Shown here: positions 1 to 11,213 of the stretch, in pieces
How positions within the stretch are numbered: the stretch's first letter is position 1
Layout of the letters: each line of letters opens with the position of its first letter
Origin: Deinococcus sp. Marseille-Q6407
GTDB taxonomy: Bacteria; Deinococcota; Deinococci; Deinococcales; Deinococcaceae
Length of the DNA stretch: 56,692 bases
Direction: 5' to 3'
Assembly: GCF_946848805.1 (NCBI RefSeq)
Contig: NZ_CAMPFU010000003.1
Span: 482,501-539,192 of the forward strand
Program-made: the position numbers and the translations under genes
Notes under the pieces: model-generated
Told to the model about the DNA's origin: nothing
Seen by the model: the letters and a program-made list of their open reading frames with translations, nothing else
The model's database searches: none

Positions 1-606
1 CATGAATTCGATGATCTTCACCTGGCTGCCCAGGTTATTGTAGACCTGCGCGAATTCGAAGCCGATCACGCCGCCGCCAATGCACAGCATCCGCGCTGGA
101 ACGGGGTCAGGCATCACCAGGGCGCCAGTGGAATCCACGATCACTTCCTGGTCCACCTCGATGCCCGGCAGCCGGGCCGGCTCCGAGCCGGTGGCAATGA
201 TGAAGTGGCCGGCGGTGTACTTCTGGCCGCCCACATCCACGGTATGGTCGTCCACGAAGCTGGCCTGCCCGTTTAGCACCGTGACCTTGTTGGCCTTGAG
301 CAGGCTGCCGACGCCGCCGGTCAGGCGGTTGACGATGCCGTCTTTCCAGCCGTTCAGCTTGGAGATGTCCAGGGTAGGCTCGCCAAAATTCAGCCCAAAG
401 TCGCTGGCATGCCGGCTCTCAGCCTTGACCTCGGCGGCGTGCAGCAGCGCCTTGGTGGGAATGCAGCCGATGTTGAGGCACACGCCCCCGACCTTGTCCC
501 GCTCCACGATGGCGGTCTTCAGGCCCAGCTGCCCCGCCCGAATAGCCGCGTGATAGCCACCAGGACCGGCACCGATCACGATCAGATCAAAATCCATATT
601 TGCCAT
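1..606 (-). CDS. lpdA: Dihydrolipoyl dehydrogenase (E3), N-terminal part; cut by window edge
   Basis: FAD-dependent E3 component that reoxidises dihydrolipoamide in 2-oxoacid dehydrogenase complexes and passes electrons to NAD. The first residues form the FAD-binding GAGPGGY motif, followed by the redox-active disulfide segment [13 protein letters not shown] (CxxxxC), the ATGSEP segment and the second Rossmann motif [11 protein letters not shown]. About 202 residues are present; the C-terminal half with the interface domain lies left of the window. ATG at 606 is chosen over ATG at 597 because a TACACT box (614-619) sits 7 bases upstream, giving a leaderless mRNA. No E1 or E2 gene adjoins it in the window; the E2-like gene at 32731 is distant and degenerate. 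Confidence 0.95.
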   Translation of the reverse strand, partial: MANMDFDLIVIGAGPGGYHAAIRAGQLGLKTAIVERDKVGGVCLNIGCIPTKALLHAAEVKAESRHASDFGLNFGEPTLDISKLNGWKDGIVNRLTGGVGSLLKANKVTVLNGQASFVDDHTVDVGGQKYTAGHFIIATGSEPARLPGIEVDQEVIVDSTGALVMPDPVPARMLCIGGGVIGFEFAQVYNNLGSQVKIIEFM

Positions 607-613
607 GCTGCGT

Positions 614-619
614 AGTGTA
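614..619 (-). promoter_or_regulatory. -10 box of lpdA (leaderless)
   Basis: TACACT on the minus strand, 7 bases before the ATG at 606. No Shine-Dalgarno sequence lies between, so the transcript probably starts at or within a base or two of the start codon. Confidence 0.55.
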
Positions 620-682
620 GCGGTTGCCTGTCTGAGCTTCCGTCAGTCGGGAAAGATTCGCCTCTGCCCTGTCCCGCAGGTC

Positions 683-688
683 TAGACT
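683..688 (+). promoter_or_regulatory. -10 box of the DoxX-like gene (leaderless)
   Basis: TAGACT, 5 bases before the ATG at 694; matches the recurrent box seen before many genes in this window. Confidence 0.6.
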
Positions 689-693
689 GAGGC

Positions 694-1101
694 ATGACCC
701 AGTCTCAGGAACTTCGCCGGCCCGACGCGGCCACCTTGCTGGTGGCGGGCGCTTTTATCGCCATCGGCATTCGGCATTTCACCCACCCCGAACCTTTTGA
801 CCGGATCGTACCGCCGGGGTTGCAGGATCTGCCGGTCGTCGGTATGACGCCCCGGCAGGCCACCCTAATCAGCGGCGCCGCAGAAATTGCCGGCGGCCTG
901 GGCATGCTGCACCCCGCTACCCGCCCGGCGGCCCGGAGCGGCCTGCTGGCGCTGCTGGCGGCGGTGTATCCCGCCAACATCCATATGGCGCTCAATGCCA
1001 AGGATTACCGGCCGCTGCCTGAGTGGGTCAGCTGGGCCCGACTGCCGCTTCAGCCGGTGATCGGCTGGGGCGTGTGGCGAGCGGGCCGGCAGCGGCGCTG
1101 A
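694..1101 (+). CDS. DoxX-like small membrane protein
   Basis: A 135-residue hydrophobic protein with about four membrane segments. The sequence GIRHFTHPEPFDRIVPPGL near residues 25-45 is typical of DoxX-like/YphA-type proteins, as is the PANIHMAL segment before the last helix. The molecular role of this family is poorly defined; some members affect redox or thiosulfate metabolism. TAGACT at 683-688 lies 5 bases before the ATG and there is no ribosome binding site, so it is read as leaderless. It is divergent from lpdA with under 90 bases between the two starts, so both promoters share a short region. Confidence 0.8.
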   Translation: MTQSQELRRPDAATLLVAGAFIAIGIRHFTHPEPFDRIVPPGLQDLPVVGMTPRQATLISGAAEIAGGLGMLHPATRPAARSGLLALLAAVYPANIHMALNAKDYRPLPEWVSWARLPLQPVIGWGVWRAGRQRR

Positions 1102-1151
1102 GGCAAAGAGCAGGGCAGTAGGCAGGGTAGAGAAGGGAGCGGGGTGGCCGG

Positions 1152-1183
1152 GAATTAAACTTGGAGGGAATTAGACTTGGAGG
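1152..1183 (+). promoter_or_regulatory. Tandemly duplicated -10/leader segment before the M24 gene
   Basis: Two near-identical 15-base copies, aattAAACTTGGAGG and aattAGACTTGGAGG, lie one base apart immediately before the ATG. The second contains TAGACT (1172-1177) 6 bases from the start codon; the first differs by one base in the box (TAAACT). Confidence 0.6.
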
Positions 1184-2419
1184 ATGACCGATCCTCTTGC
1201 TGAGATTCGCGCTGCCCTTCATTCCGACGCCGGCGCTGGCCTGGACGGCTGGCTGCTTTACGACTTTCAGGGCCTCAACCCGCAGGCGTGGCGGGTGCTG
1301 AACCTGCCGGCCGCCGCGCACCTGACGCGGCGCTTTTTCGTGTGGGTGCCGCGCGAGGGCCGCGCGCTGGTGCTGCATAATCACATCGAGGAAGGCACCT
1401 GGCGGCGAATTACGGCTGACTGGGACACTGACTACCGGGCTTTTGGGTCCTACACTGAGCTGGAAGACCTGCTGGCCGCCGTGGTAGGCGGCAAGGTCAT
1501 TGCGATGGAGTACAGCCCGCAGGGCGCGGTGCCATATGTGAGCCGGGTGGACGCCGGCACGCTGGAGCGGGTGCGGTTGGCCGGCGCCGAGGTGCAGAGT
1601 AGCGCCGACCTGTTGCAGACTTTTCTGCGCTGGTCGGAAGACGATCTCAGTGCCCACCGCCGCGCCGCCGCCGTGCTGATGGAAGCCAAGGACGCGGCTT
1701 TCCGGCTGCTGCATGAACGCTTGCAGGCAGGAAAAACGGTCACCGAGCTGGACGCGCAGGCGGTGATTCATCAGCACATTGCAGCTGCCGGGATGCACTG
1801 GGGGCACGAGGTGAACGTGTCCTTCGGGGCCAATGCGGCCGACCCGCACTACCAGCCGGAAGGCGAGGTGAATGCGGCGCTGCAACTGGGCCAGTGCGTG
1901 CTGATTGACCTGTGGTGCGCCGAAGAGGGCCGGCCCTACAGCGACGTGACCTGGGTGGGCTACGCCGGTGAACCCACCGCCGAGTATCTGGACGCCTGGG
2001 CAGCGGTGCGTTCGGGACGCGACGCTGCCGTGGAACTGCTACAAAGCCGCTGGCCGCAGGTGCAGGGCTGGGAAGCCGACCGCCGCGCCCGTGAAGCGAT
2101 GGGCGAGACCTGGGCGCCGTATCTGCTGCACCGCCTGGGCCATGACCTCGGGACCGATCTGCACGGCGCCGGGGCCAACCTGGACGACTACGAAACGCAC
2201 GACACCCGCCGCCTGACACCAGGTCTGGGCGTGACGGTCGAACCGGGCGTCTACCCGCGTGAGCGGGGATTCGGTATTCGCAGCGAGATCAACCTGTATC
2301 TGGCGGCGAACGGCCCGGAAATCACCACTGACCTGCAGCGTGAACCGTTCCGGCTGGGTGGTCCGGAAAGCTGGGAGGAAGTGCGCGCCCGGGCTTACGG
2401 CGCGGCAGACTCGGCCTGA
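1184..2419 (+). CDS. M24 family metallopeptidase (Xaa-Pro aminopeptidase/creatinase type)
   Basis: A 411-residue protein with the two-domain plan of creatinase/prolidase enzymes: an N-terminal domain (about 1-160) and a C-terminal pita-bread domain. Metal ligands can be placed at LIDLWCAEEGRPYSD (two Asp), HRLGHDLG (His), VTVEPGVYP (Glu) and FGIRSEIN (Glu), so the dinuclear site looks complete. It probably removes N-terminal residues preceding proline or splits dipeptides in the cytoplasm; the substrate cannot be read from sequence. The ATG at 1184 follows a TAGACT box by 6 bases, although the spacer itself reads TGGAGG. Its end overlaps the convergent MFS gene by 25 bases. Confidence 0.9.
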   Translation: MTDPLAEIRAALHSDAGAGLDGWLLYDFQGLNPQAWRVLNLPAAAHLTRRFFVWVPREGRALVLHNHIEEGTWRRITADWDTDYRAFGSYTELEDLLAAVVGGKVIAMEYSPQGAVPYVSRVDAGTLERVRLAGAEVQSSADLLQTFLRWSEDDLSAHRRAAAVLMEAKDAAFRLLHERLQAGKTVTELDAQAVIHQHIAAAGMHWGHEVNVSFGANAADPHYQPEGEVNAALQLGQCVLIDLWCAEEGRPYSDVTWVGYAGEPTAEYLDAWAAVRSGRDAAVELLQSRWPQVQGWEADRRAREAMGETWAPYLLHRLGHDLGTDLHGAGANLDDYETHDTRRLTPGLGVTVEPGVYPRERGFGIRSEINLYLAANGPEITTDLQREPFRLGGPESWEEVRARAYGAADSA

Positions 2420-3633
2420 TCGCGGCCAGCGGCTGTGACGGCCGCTGCAGCCCGGGCCAGTTGCTCCGGGCCGGCCGCAAAGAGGTAGTACAGCAAGGCC
2501 AGCACAAAGACGGCGGTACCGGTCGCAAATACGCCGGTGTGGCCGAAATGGGTCCACATTAGCCCGCCCAGCACCGGGCCGGCCGCGTATCCCAGGGCTT
2601 CGACCGTCATGATGGCGCCCCAGCCGACCATCCGCTGACCCTGCGGCAGCACCCGGCCCACCAGGCCGTTCCAGCCGGTCAGGAAAGAGCCGTAGCCCAG
2701 TCCCAGCAGTGGCAACCCCAGCCACAGGCGCTGCTCGGGATGCGGCCAGGCCATGACCGCGTAGGTGACGGCCAGTGCCAGCAGCCCCGGCAACAGCGCG
2801 CGGCGCGGTGAGGAGCGCTCGGCCAGTCGGCCGGCCAGCCACAGGGACAGGCCCAGCCCGGCCAGCAGCCCCAGCGCCGGCCAGGCCAGGTCCATGATGC
2901 CGAGGCCCATCTGATGCAGCAGCGGAAACAGCAGCGTTACCAGCAGTCCCGGTGCCAGCGTCTGGGCCAGGGCGGCCGGCAGCAGCAGCGCCACCCCGCC
3001 CCACTGCTGCCGCAGTTCACCCAGCGAAGCGGCGCGGGTGCCGGTCTGCGGGGCCGGTTTCAGGCCTACCAGCGACAGCGCCAGCAGCAGCGCCAGCCCC
3101 TGCAATCCCAGCAGCACATTCATGCCCAGCTCAGGGCTGCGCTGCATCAGCGGGCCCAGCACGCCCACGCCGACCGCCAACCCCGGCGCCACTGCCAGCG
3201 AGGTCAGGGCCAGCGCCTGAGAGGTATGGCCAGGCTGGGCCAGCAGCTGTGAATAACCCATCACCACCGGCCAGAGCGACCCGTACAGCACCCCCCAGAG
3301 GGTGGCCAGCGCGAACAGCGCCGGATAGGTCAGTGCGCCGAGAATGCCCTGAGCAGCCAGCTGGGTCGCGGTCATGGTCAGCAGCCCGGCCAGCGCTGCC
3401 AGTGTGACCAGCCGGCCAGCGCCCCAGTGACCGGCCAGATACCCCATCGGCCCCTTGCTGACAGCGTCGGCCAGGTAGTGCCCGCCCATCAGGGTGCCGA
3501 TTAGGGCGGCGTTCAGCCCCAGTTCGCCGGCGCGCAGCGGCAGCGTAGTCACGAAAAACCCGAAGTGCGCTGCTTCACTTAGGACCAGCAGCGTCAGCAG
3601 GCGCAGCATCAGGAGGGGGCTATTCCACAACAT
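2395..3633 (-). CDS. Major facilitator superfamily transporter
   Basis: A 412-residue protein with about twelve hydrophobic segments and the MFS layout of two six-helix halves, including GTLMGGHYLADAVSKGPMGYLAGHWGAG after helix 2, where the family has its loop 2-3 motif. The substrate is unknown; the fold suggests a drug/proton antiporter or metabolite exporter. The ATG at 3633 has TACAAT (complement of 3643-3648) 9 bases upstream. It is convergent with the M24 gene and overlaps its last 25 bases, so the two transcripts have complementary 3' ends. No terminator hairpin is visible between them. Confidence 0.85.
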   Translation of the reverse strand: MLWNSPLLMLRLLTLLVLSEAAHFGFFVTTLPLRAGELGLNAALIGTLMGGHYLADAVSKGPMGYLAGHWGAGRLVTLAALAGLLTMTATQLAAQGILGALTYPALFALATLWGVLYGSLWPVVMGYSQLLAQPGHTSQALALTSLAVAPGLAVGVGVLGPLMQRSPELGMNVLLGLQGLALLLALSLVGLKPAPQTGTRAASLGELRQQWGGVALLLPAALAQTLAPGLLVTLLFPLLHQMGLGIMDLAWPALGLLAGLGLSLWLAGRLAERSSPRRALLPGLLALAVTYAVMAWPHPEQRLWLGLPLLGLGYGSFLTGWNGLVGRVLPQGQRMVGWGAIMTVEALGYAAGPVLGGLMWTHFGHTGVFATGTAVFVLALLYYLFAAGPEQLARAAAAVTAAGRDQAESAAP

Positions 3634-3700
3634 GCAGCCTCAATTGTACCGGCGCGGGGTTAAGGCGCGGGGGTACAGCGCTCCAGGCAATGCCCCCAAC

Positions 3701-3732
3701 GAAAAAGCCCCCTTCCGGGCGCGGGGAAGGGG
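3701..3732 (-). terminator. Rho-independent terminator of the protease operon
   Basis: Reading the minus strand, CCCCTTCC (3725-3732) pairs with GGAAGGGG (3709-3716) across an 8-base loop, followed by CTTTTTC (3701-3707). Confidence 0.85.
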
Positions 3733-3752
3733 ACCGACGTTGCTGTGTGGCT

Positions 3753-3780
3753 CCAGCTTTCCCGGTTTGCGGAAAGCTGG
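3753..3780 (-). other. Perfect 10-bp hairpin directly after the protease stop codon
   Basis: CCAGCTTTCC (3753-3762) and GGAAAGCTGG (3771-3780) form a perfect 10-bp stem with an 8-base loop, 10 bases beyond the stop codon. No U run follows, so it is not itself a terminator; it may protect the 3' end of the mRNA ahead of the real terminator at 3701-3732. Confidence 0.6.
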
Positions 3781-3790
3781 AGAAACTGGC

Positions 3791-6550
<2,760 letters not shown>

Positions 6551-6567
6551 GTCAGCTCCTTGGAGGT

Positions 6568-7071
6568 TCAGCGCCGGCTCAGCGTGAAGGTGTACTGGTT
6601 ACGGGGATCGTTGTCGGTGGCTTTGTGGTCGTTGGCCAGCTTGAAGCTGGTCACTTCCACCACGTAGCGGCCGGCCTGATCGGCGTTGAAGAGGATCTGG
6701 GCGTCTTTGGCTTTGTTGCCAGGAGCGTAGCTGTTGTCGTCATCCTTCTCCAGCATCTTCCAGCCGTCTTTGTTTACCCAGTACAGCCGGATATACGGGT
6801 CCAGGGTGCTGCCGGCCGATGCCTTGACACTGACGCGCAGCTGGTCGCCTGCGGCGGCGTCGAACGCGTAATAGTCGGAGTCGCGGTCCTGGCCGGCAAT
6901 CACGCCGCTGTAGGTCTGGCCCAGCGTGACCGCAGCGGGGGCCTGGCGGGTGGTGTCGGACTTCAGGTCGGGGCTCAGCGAGTTGTTGCCGCCGGTCTGG
7001 GGGGCACTGGGCTGATTGCATGAGGCCAGCAGCAGGCTGAGGCCAAGAAGAGCAGGCAAAGTACGTTTCAT
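6568..7071 (-). CDS. Lipoprotein consisting of a bacterial pre-peptidase C-terminal (PPC) domain
   Basis: A 167-residue lipoprotein: signal peptide ending in LLASC (Cys18 lipidated), a Ser/Thr/Pro linker, then one PPC-type beta-sandwich with the typical core YSGVIAGQDRDSDYYAFDAAAGDQLRVSV and a closing YVVEVTSF strand. PPC domains are normally found fused to the C-terminus of secreted proteases; here the domain stands alone, directly upstream of the S8 protease in the same operon. That suggests it helps fold, anchor or regulate the protease, which is inference. The ATG at 7071 is chosen because AAGGAG lies 6 bases upstream; an in-frame upstream extension lacks one. Confidence 0.85.
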   Translation of the reverse strand: MKRTLPALLGLSLLLASCNQPSAPQTGGNNSLSPDLKSDTTRQAPAAVTLGQTYSGVIAGQDRDSDYYAFDAAAGDQLRVSVKASAGSTLDPYIRLYWVNKDGWKMLEKDDDNSYAPGNKAKDAQILFNADQAGRYVVEVTSFKLANDHKATDNDPRNQYTFTLSRR

Positions 7072-7298
7072 GGAAGGCTCCTTGGTGGGTGGGCAGGGCA
7101 GCCGGGCCGGATAAACGGCACGGGCTGCCAAACAGCCACAGAGAAAGAGTCCCCCTGAGCAGTTGTTCGGAAAAACTGCGCATGGGCTAGATAGACCCTG
7201 GTGATTTAGGCGCCTTAACCTTACATCAATCTCACAAGCACCACAAGTGCCTGTCAGTCAGCTGTCAGCTCAGGAGCGCCCTCCAGCGTAAAAAGGCG

Positions 7299-8600
7299 TC
7301 AGGGTGCCGGCAGGAGTAGGGCACCGGTCGGCTCGCGCAATGAGCAGGCCCTGAGAACCGCGCTAACCTGCTCCGGCGTCACCGCCCGGAAGTCGGCGCT
7401 GATGGTCTCGGGGGTCACGGGCAGCTGGCCCGGCGCCGCGTAGAGATTTTCCAGGCCCAGCACGAACAGCCGCTCGGCCGGGGTATCGGCGTCCAGACCC
7501 GTTTCGGCGGCCAGACGCCGTGCGGCACCCTGAACTTCGGCCGGGGTCGGCGGCGAGCGGTGCAGGCCCGAGACGGTGTCCAGAAACAGCCGCGAGACCG
7601 TCTCTACCCGGTCGGGGTCACAGGAGAAGCCACCCTCGAAGCTGCCGCACTCCTGAAATTCCAGGTGGCTCAGGTCGGCGCCGTCGGCCAGGCCACGGTC
7701 CAGCAGGGCCCAGTACAGCCGGCTGTTCTCGCCGCCGGCCAGTTCGGCCAGCACGGTGGCGGCGTTCCGCAGGGGGTGTCCGGCCGGCAGCCCCGGCCAG
7801 GCAAAGACGCCCTGCGCCCGCTCCAGCCCGGCCCAGCTGAGCTGCCGCACCTGCCGGCTGGGCGTGACAGGGTGCGGCGCGGCGGGAAGGGGCTTCCCCT
7901 GCCAGGGCCAGCGGGCCAGCTCGCGCTCGGCCCAGGCCCAGACTTCGGTTTCATCCAGCGCGCCGGTGACCACCAGCAGCACCGACTGCGGGGTATAGGC
8001 CCGCTGCAACTGTGCCCGCAGCGCGGCCCGGTCCAGCGCACCCACGCTGCCGGGAGTGCCCAGGATGCTCTGGCCCAGCGGATGCGTGCCCCAGAACTCG
8101 GCCTGCATGGCTTCCTGCACCCGCACGCCCGGTTGCGAGGCGTACATGGCGATTTCTTCCAGAATCACGCCGCGTTCGGCTTCGATGTCGGCCTCGCGCA
8201 GGGCCGGGTCCAGCAGTTCGCGCAGGGTATCCAGCAGCTGCGGCAGGTCTTCCGGCAGCCCGGCAATGTGGTAGACGGTCTGTTCCTGAGCGGTAAAAGC
8301 GTTGTGGGCGCCGCCCAGCCAGTCGAGCCGCTCGTTCAGCTCGTCGGCGCTTACCCGCTCCGAGCCTTTGAACAGCAGATGTTCCAGAAAGTGCGCAGCG
8401 CCCTGCCCCTCCGGGCGGTCATGGCGCGCCCCACTGGCGATGAAAAAGCCGGCTGCCACCGTGGAGGCCTGCGGGTCACTCTCGGTCAGCAGGCGCAGTC
8501 CATTCGGCAGCTGACCCAGCCGCAGCCGGCGGCCCCCCGCCCCCGGTGACTGGTGCGGGGGCAATGTTTGTGTGTGGGCCGGCCTTCTTTGCCCGCTCAT
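7299..8600 (-). CDS. M16 family zinc peptidase, catalytic subunit
   Basis: A 433-residue pitrilysin/processing-peptidase homologue with an intact inverted zinc motif HFLEH (His70, Glu73, His74) and the downstream acidic ligand region ERGVILEEI (Glu148/149). Two ~200-residue M16 halves are recognisable. Such short M16 proteins work as heterodimers with a non-catalytic partner, and that partner is encoded immediately upstream. The ATG overlaps the partner's stop codon by 4 bases (ATGA), which implies translational coupling and roughly equal amounts. No signal peptide is obvious, so it probably acts in the cytoplasm. Confidence 0.92.
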   Translation of the reverse strand: MSGQRRPAHTQTLPPHQSPGAGGRRLRLGQLPNGLRLLTESDPQASTVAAGFFIASGARHDRPEGQGAAHFLEHLLFKGSERVSADELNERLDWLGGAHNAFTAQEQTVYHIAGLPEDLPQLLDTLRELLDPALREADIEAERGVILEEIAMYASQPGVRVQEAMQAEFWGTHPLGQSILGTPGSVGALDRAALRAQLQRAYTPQSVLLVVTGALDETEVWAWAERELARWPWQGKPLPAAPHPVTPSRQVRQLSWAGLERAQGVFAWPGLPAGHPLRNAATVLAELAGGENSRLYWALLDRGLADGADLSHLEFQECGSFEGGFSCDPDRVETVSRLFLDTVSGLHRSPPTPAEVQGAARRLAAETGLDADTPAERLFVLGLENLYAAPGQLPVTPETISADFRAVTPEQVSAVLRACSLREPTGALLLPAP

Positions 8601-9916
8601 GCGCTCAGCTCCTGACGGCCGGGCTGCACCTCGGCGCTGCCCAGTGTGACCAGGGCCGCCTGTGGCAGCGGGCTGGGCATGACGGCCAGGAAACTGTTGA
8701 CCTGTTCCAGCGTCAGCGCCCGCAGCTGGGCCTGCAGTTCGCCGGGTTCGCGCAGCCGGCCCAGCAGCACCAGGTCGCGCAGCATGGCGCCCGCCCGCGC
8801 CCGCAGGCTCTCTTCCGAGAAGGCCAGACCGGTCAGCAGGCCGCGGCGGGCCCGCTCGAACTCCCGCTCGCTGATGCCGGCGCGCAGCCGCTCGGTTTCG
8901 TCCAGCAGCACGTCCAGCGTTTCCTGGGCGCGGGCCGGTGTGCTGGCCGCCCCCAGTTTCCAGAAGCCCTGCGAGCCCAGCAGCAGCGCTGAGGCAAAAG
9001 CGGCGTAGGCCAGCCCCCGCTCCTCACGTACCGCATGAAACAGCCGGCTGGCGCTGCCGCCCGAGAAAGCCGTCAGGGCCAGCTGGCTGGGCAGATAGTC
9101 GGGGTGCCCCGCCGCCGGCGCCGGCCAGCTGAGGCTGAGGTGGGTCTGTTCGCTGCCGGGATGCGGCAGGTGCACCCGCACGCCGGCGTGAAAGTGCGGC
9201 TCGACCGTTTCGGGCGCGGCGCCGGGGCCCCAGCCGCCAAAAGTGTCCTCGACCTGCGCGCGGATTTCGGCGGGGCTGAGGTCGGCCACCACGGCCAGCA
9301 GGCTGCCCTGGGCGCCCCAGCGGGCGTGCGCGGCCCGCAGCGTCTGGGCGGTCACGGCGCTCAGGCCGGCGCGGGTGCCGCTGACCGGATGACCGTAGCC
9401 GGCCAGCAGGCCGCCGGCCCGCGACCGGCTCGCCCCGCCGAACACCCGGGCGCGCTGCACCAGTGCCAGGCGCTCTTCGGGGGTGTCCTGCAGGCTTTCG
9501 AGGTCCTGCCGGGCCAGGTCGGCCAGCACCGGCACCTCGGCGTCCTGCAGGCTGGGGCGCTGCACCACGTCGGCCAGCAGGGCCAGTGCGGCTGGCAGGT
9601 CGGCTTTCAGGCCGCTGACGCTCAGGCGGGTGGCCTCGGCGCCCACGCCGCCTCCGCGCCGCAGGCCTAATGCGTCGAACGCGTCGGCCAGCGCGCGGGC
9701 GTCCCGGCCTCCGGCCCCTTTGCCCAGCCATTCTTCCAGGATGCCGGCGGTGCCTTCCAGGCCCAGCGGGTCGTGGGCGCTGCCCCAGGGCAGACGCAGG
9801 CTAACGGTAAACGCGGCGCCGGCCCGGGGCTGGGCCGCCAGGGTCAGGCCGCCGGGCAGATCAAACAGTTCGGCGCTGGCAGCTTCAGGGCGGGCGGAAG
9901 GCGGCGTGGACGTCAC
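8597..9916 (-). CDS. M16 family peptidase homologue, inactive partner subunit
   Basis: A 439-residue M16 homologue in which the zinc motif is lost: where the partner reads HFLEHLLF this protein reads GILEEWLG, so both histidines are absent. It is therefore the structural/substrate-binding subunit that pairs with the active M16 protein at 7299-8600. The start is taken as GTG at 9916, with TACACT (complement of 9924-9929) 7 bases upstream and no ribosome binding site. A long in-frame extension upstream has no M16 similarity and runs into the hemW 3' end. Alternative: a later internal start, which would remove the first beta-strand. Confidence 0.9.
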   Translation of the reverse strand: MTSTPPSARPEAASAELFDLPGGLTLAAQPRAGAAFTVSLRLPWGSAHDPLGLEGTAGILEEWLGKGAGGRDARALADAFDALGLRRGGGVGAEATRLSVSGLKADLPAALALLADVVQRPSLQDAEVPVLADLARQDLESLQDTPEERLALVQRARVFGGASRSRAGGLLAGYGHPVSGTRAGLSAVTAQTLRAAHARWGAQGSLLAVVADLSPAEIRAQVEDTFGGWGPGAAPETVEPHFHAGVRVHLPHPGSEQTHLSLSWPAPAAGHPDYLPSQLALTAFSGGSASRLFHAVREERGLAYAAFASALLLGSQGFWKLGAASTPARAQETLDVLLDETERLRAGISEREFERARRGLLTGLAFSEESLRARAGAMLRDLVLLGRLREPGELQAQLRALTLEQVNSFLAVMPSPLPQAALVTLGSAEVQPGRQELSA

Positions 9917-9923
9917 AGGGGCG

Positions 9924-9929
9924 AGTGTA
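9924..9929 (-). promoter_or_regulatory. -10 box of the M16 operon (leaderless GTG start)
   Basis: TACACT on the minus strand, 7 bases before the GTG at 9916; it lies in the 107-base gap after hemW, so the M16 pair has its own promoter. Confidence 0.6.
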
Positions 9930-10023
9930 ACGCGCCGGTGGCCGGGGCAACTGTGCTGGTGGCGGAACCCGGCAGGCGCTGGCTCTGGGCAGACCGGGTC
10001 AGGCGGGCCGGGGCAGCCTCGCC

Positions 10024-11154
10024 TCAGGCCCGCGCCAGGTCCAGTTCCAGAAAATCGGTGATGACACTGTTCAGAATCCACCAGCCCGCCTCGGTGGCCC
10101 GCAGCCGTTCGCCCCGCTGTTCCAGCAGTCCACGGGCCAGGTTGCTGCGGATGGCCGGGGCGTAGGCACGGGCCACGTCTACCCCGCTGCGCCGCGAGAG
10201 GTCGCTCAGGTCCACCCCTTCCCGCAGCCGCAGTCCCATGAACAGGGCGTCCGTCACCCAGTCGAAGGGCAGCACCGCTTCGGCCTCGCCGGTCTCTCCG
10301 GCCAGCCACTCGTGGAGATGGGGATTGGTGCGCCGCATGGACACGGCCGGCGCCGCCGCCGGATAGTGCCCCGCCGCTCCCGGGCCCAGGCCCAGGTAGT
10401 GCTGGGTGTGCCAGTAGGAGAGGTTGTGCTGTGACTGCTGCCCGGGGCGGGCATAGTTGCTGATCTCGTAGCGTTCATAGCCCAGGTCGGCCAGCAGGGC
10501 GGCCGTGACCTCAAAGCCGCGCCGCTCGTCGCCCTCGCTGACGGTCACGCCCCGGCGGGCAAATTCGGTGCCGGGTTCGATGGTGAGGGTATAGGCGCTG
10601 ATGTGTCCCACCCCCAGCTCGTGCAGCCCGCGGATATCGGCCTCCAGCGGCTGCCCGGCCACCGCCGTGATCAGGTCACCGCTGACCCGGAAGTCCTGCG
10701 CCAGCAGCTGCTCCACGGCGGAGCGGGCCTGCGCCGCCGAGTGCCGCCGGCCCAGAAACAGCAGGGTGGGGTCGTCCAGGCTCTGCACGCCCACGCTGGC
10801 CCGGTCAAAGCCCAGCGCGCGCCAGTGGGCCGCCCGCGCCGCACTGACGGTGCCGGGGTTGATTTCCAGGGTGTTTTCTTTGCGGCCCCAGCCGAGGTGC
10901 CGCTGCACACTCCCCACCAGTGCCGCCAGCTCGGCGTCCCGCAGGAAACTGGGGGTGCCGCCGCCCAGATACACCGTGTCCAGGTCCACCGGGTAACGGG
11001 CGGCCAGCTGCTCGGCCTCGCGGTCCAGCTGCGCCAGATACGCATCAACCAGCCCGTTTTGGCGGGTCAGCACATGAAAATCACAGTAGGGACAGATACT
11101 GGGGCAAAACGGCACATGGACATACAGGTGGCGGACCGGGGCGGGCGTACTCAC
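10024..11154 (-). CDS. hemW: Radical SAM protein HemW (heme chaperone, HemN-like)
   Basis: A 376-residue radical SAM protein with the cluster motif [10 protein letters not shown] (Cys17, Cys21, Cys24). The DF after the third Cys and the short N-terminus are typical of HemW, not of coproporphyrinogen dehydrogenase HemN. The [11 protein letters not shown]-binding segment and the HemN C-terminal region near the end are present. HemW binds heme and is thought to insert it into respiratory enzymes. The GTG at 11154 ([17 protein letters not shown]) is chosen because CATACT lies 7 bases upstream; an upstream in-frame extension has no homology. It often carries oxygen-independent coproporphyrinogen oxidase as an older name. 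Confidence 0.93.
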   Translation of the reverse strand: MSTPAPVRHLYVHVPFCPSICPYCDFHVLTRQNGLVDAYLAQLDREAEQLAARYPVDLDTVYLGGGTPSFLRDAELAALVGSVQRHLGWGRKENTLEINPGTVSAARAAHWRALGFDRASVGVQSLDDPTLLFLGRRHSAAQARSAVEQLLAQDFRVSGDLITAVAGQPLEADIRGLHELGVGHISAYTLTIEPGTEFARRGVTVSEGDERRGFEVTAALLADLGYERYEISNYARPGQQSQHNLSYWHTQHYLGLGPGAAGHYPAAAPAVSMRRTNPHLHEWLAGETGEAEAVLPFDWVTDALFMGLRLREGVDLSDLSRRSGVDVARAYAPAIRSNLARGLLEQRGERLRATEAGWWILNSVITDFLELDLARA

Positions 11155-11213
11155 ACGCCGCAGTATGCCGCGCTCCCGGCCGCGCAAAAGCGAGCTGGCG
11201 CCGGCTCTTCGGT

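Noticed and set aside
80..615. Plus-strand open frames opposite lpdA
   Set aside because: Pure shadows of a well-supported E3 gene on the minus strand; no homology, low-complexity Ser/Pro composition.
7200..7290. Direct repeats (CACAAG twice, CTGAC-type repeats) upstream of the PPC lipoprotein gene
   Set aside because: Too short and irregular to call an operator, and no convincing -35/-10 pair could be fixed there.
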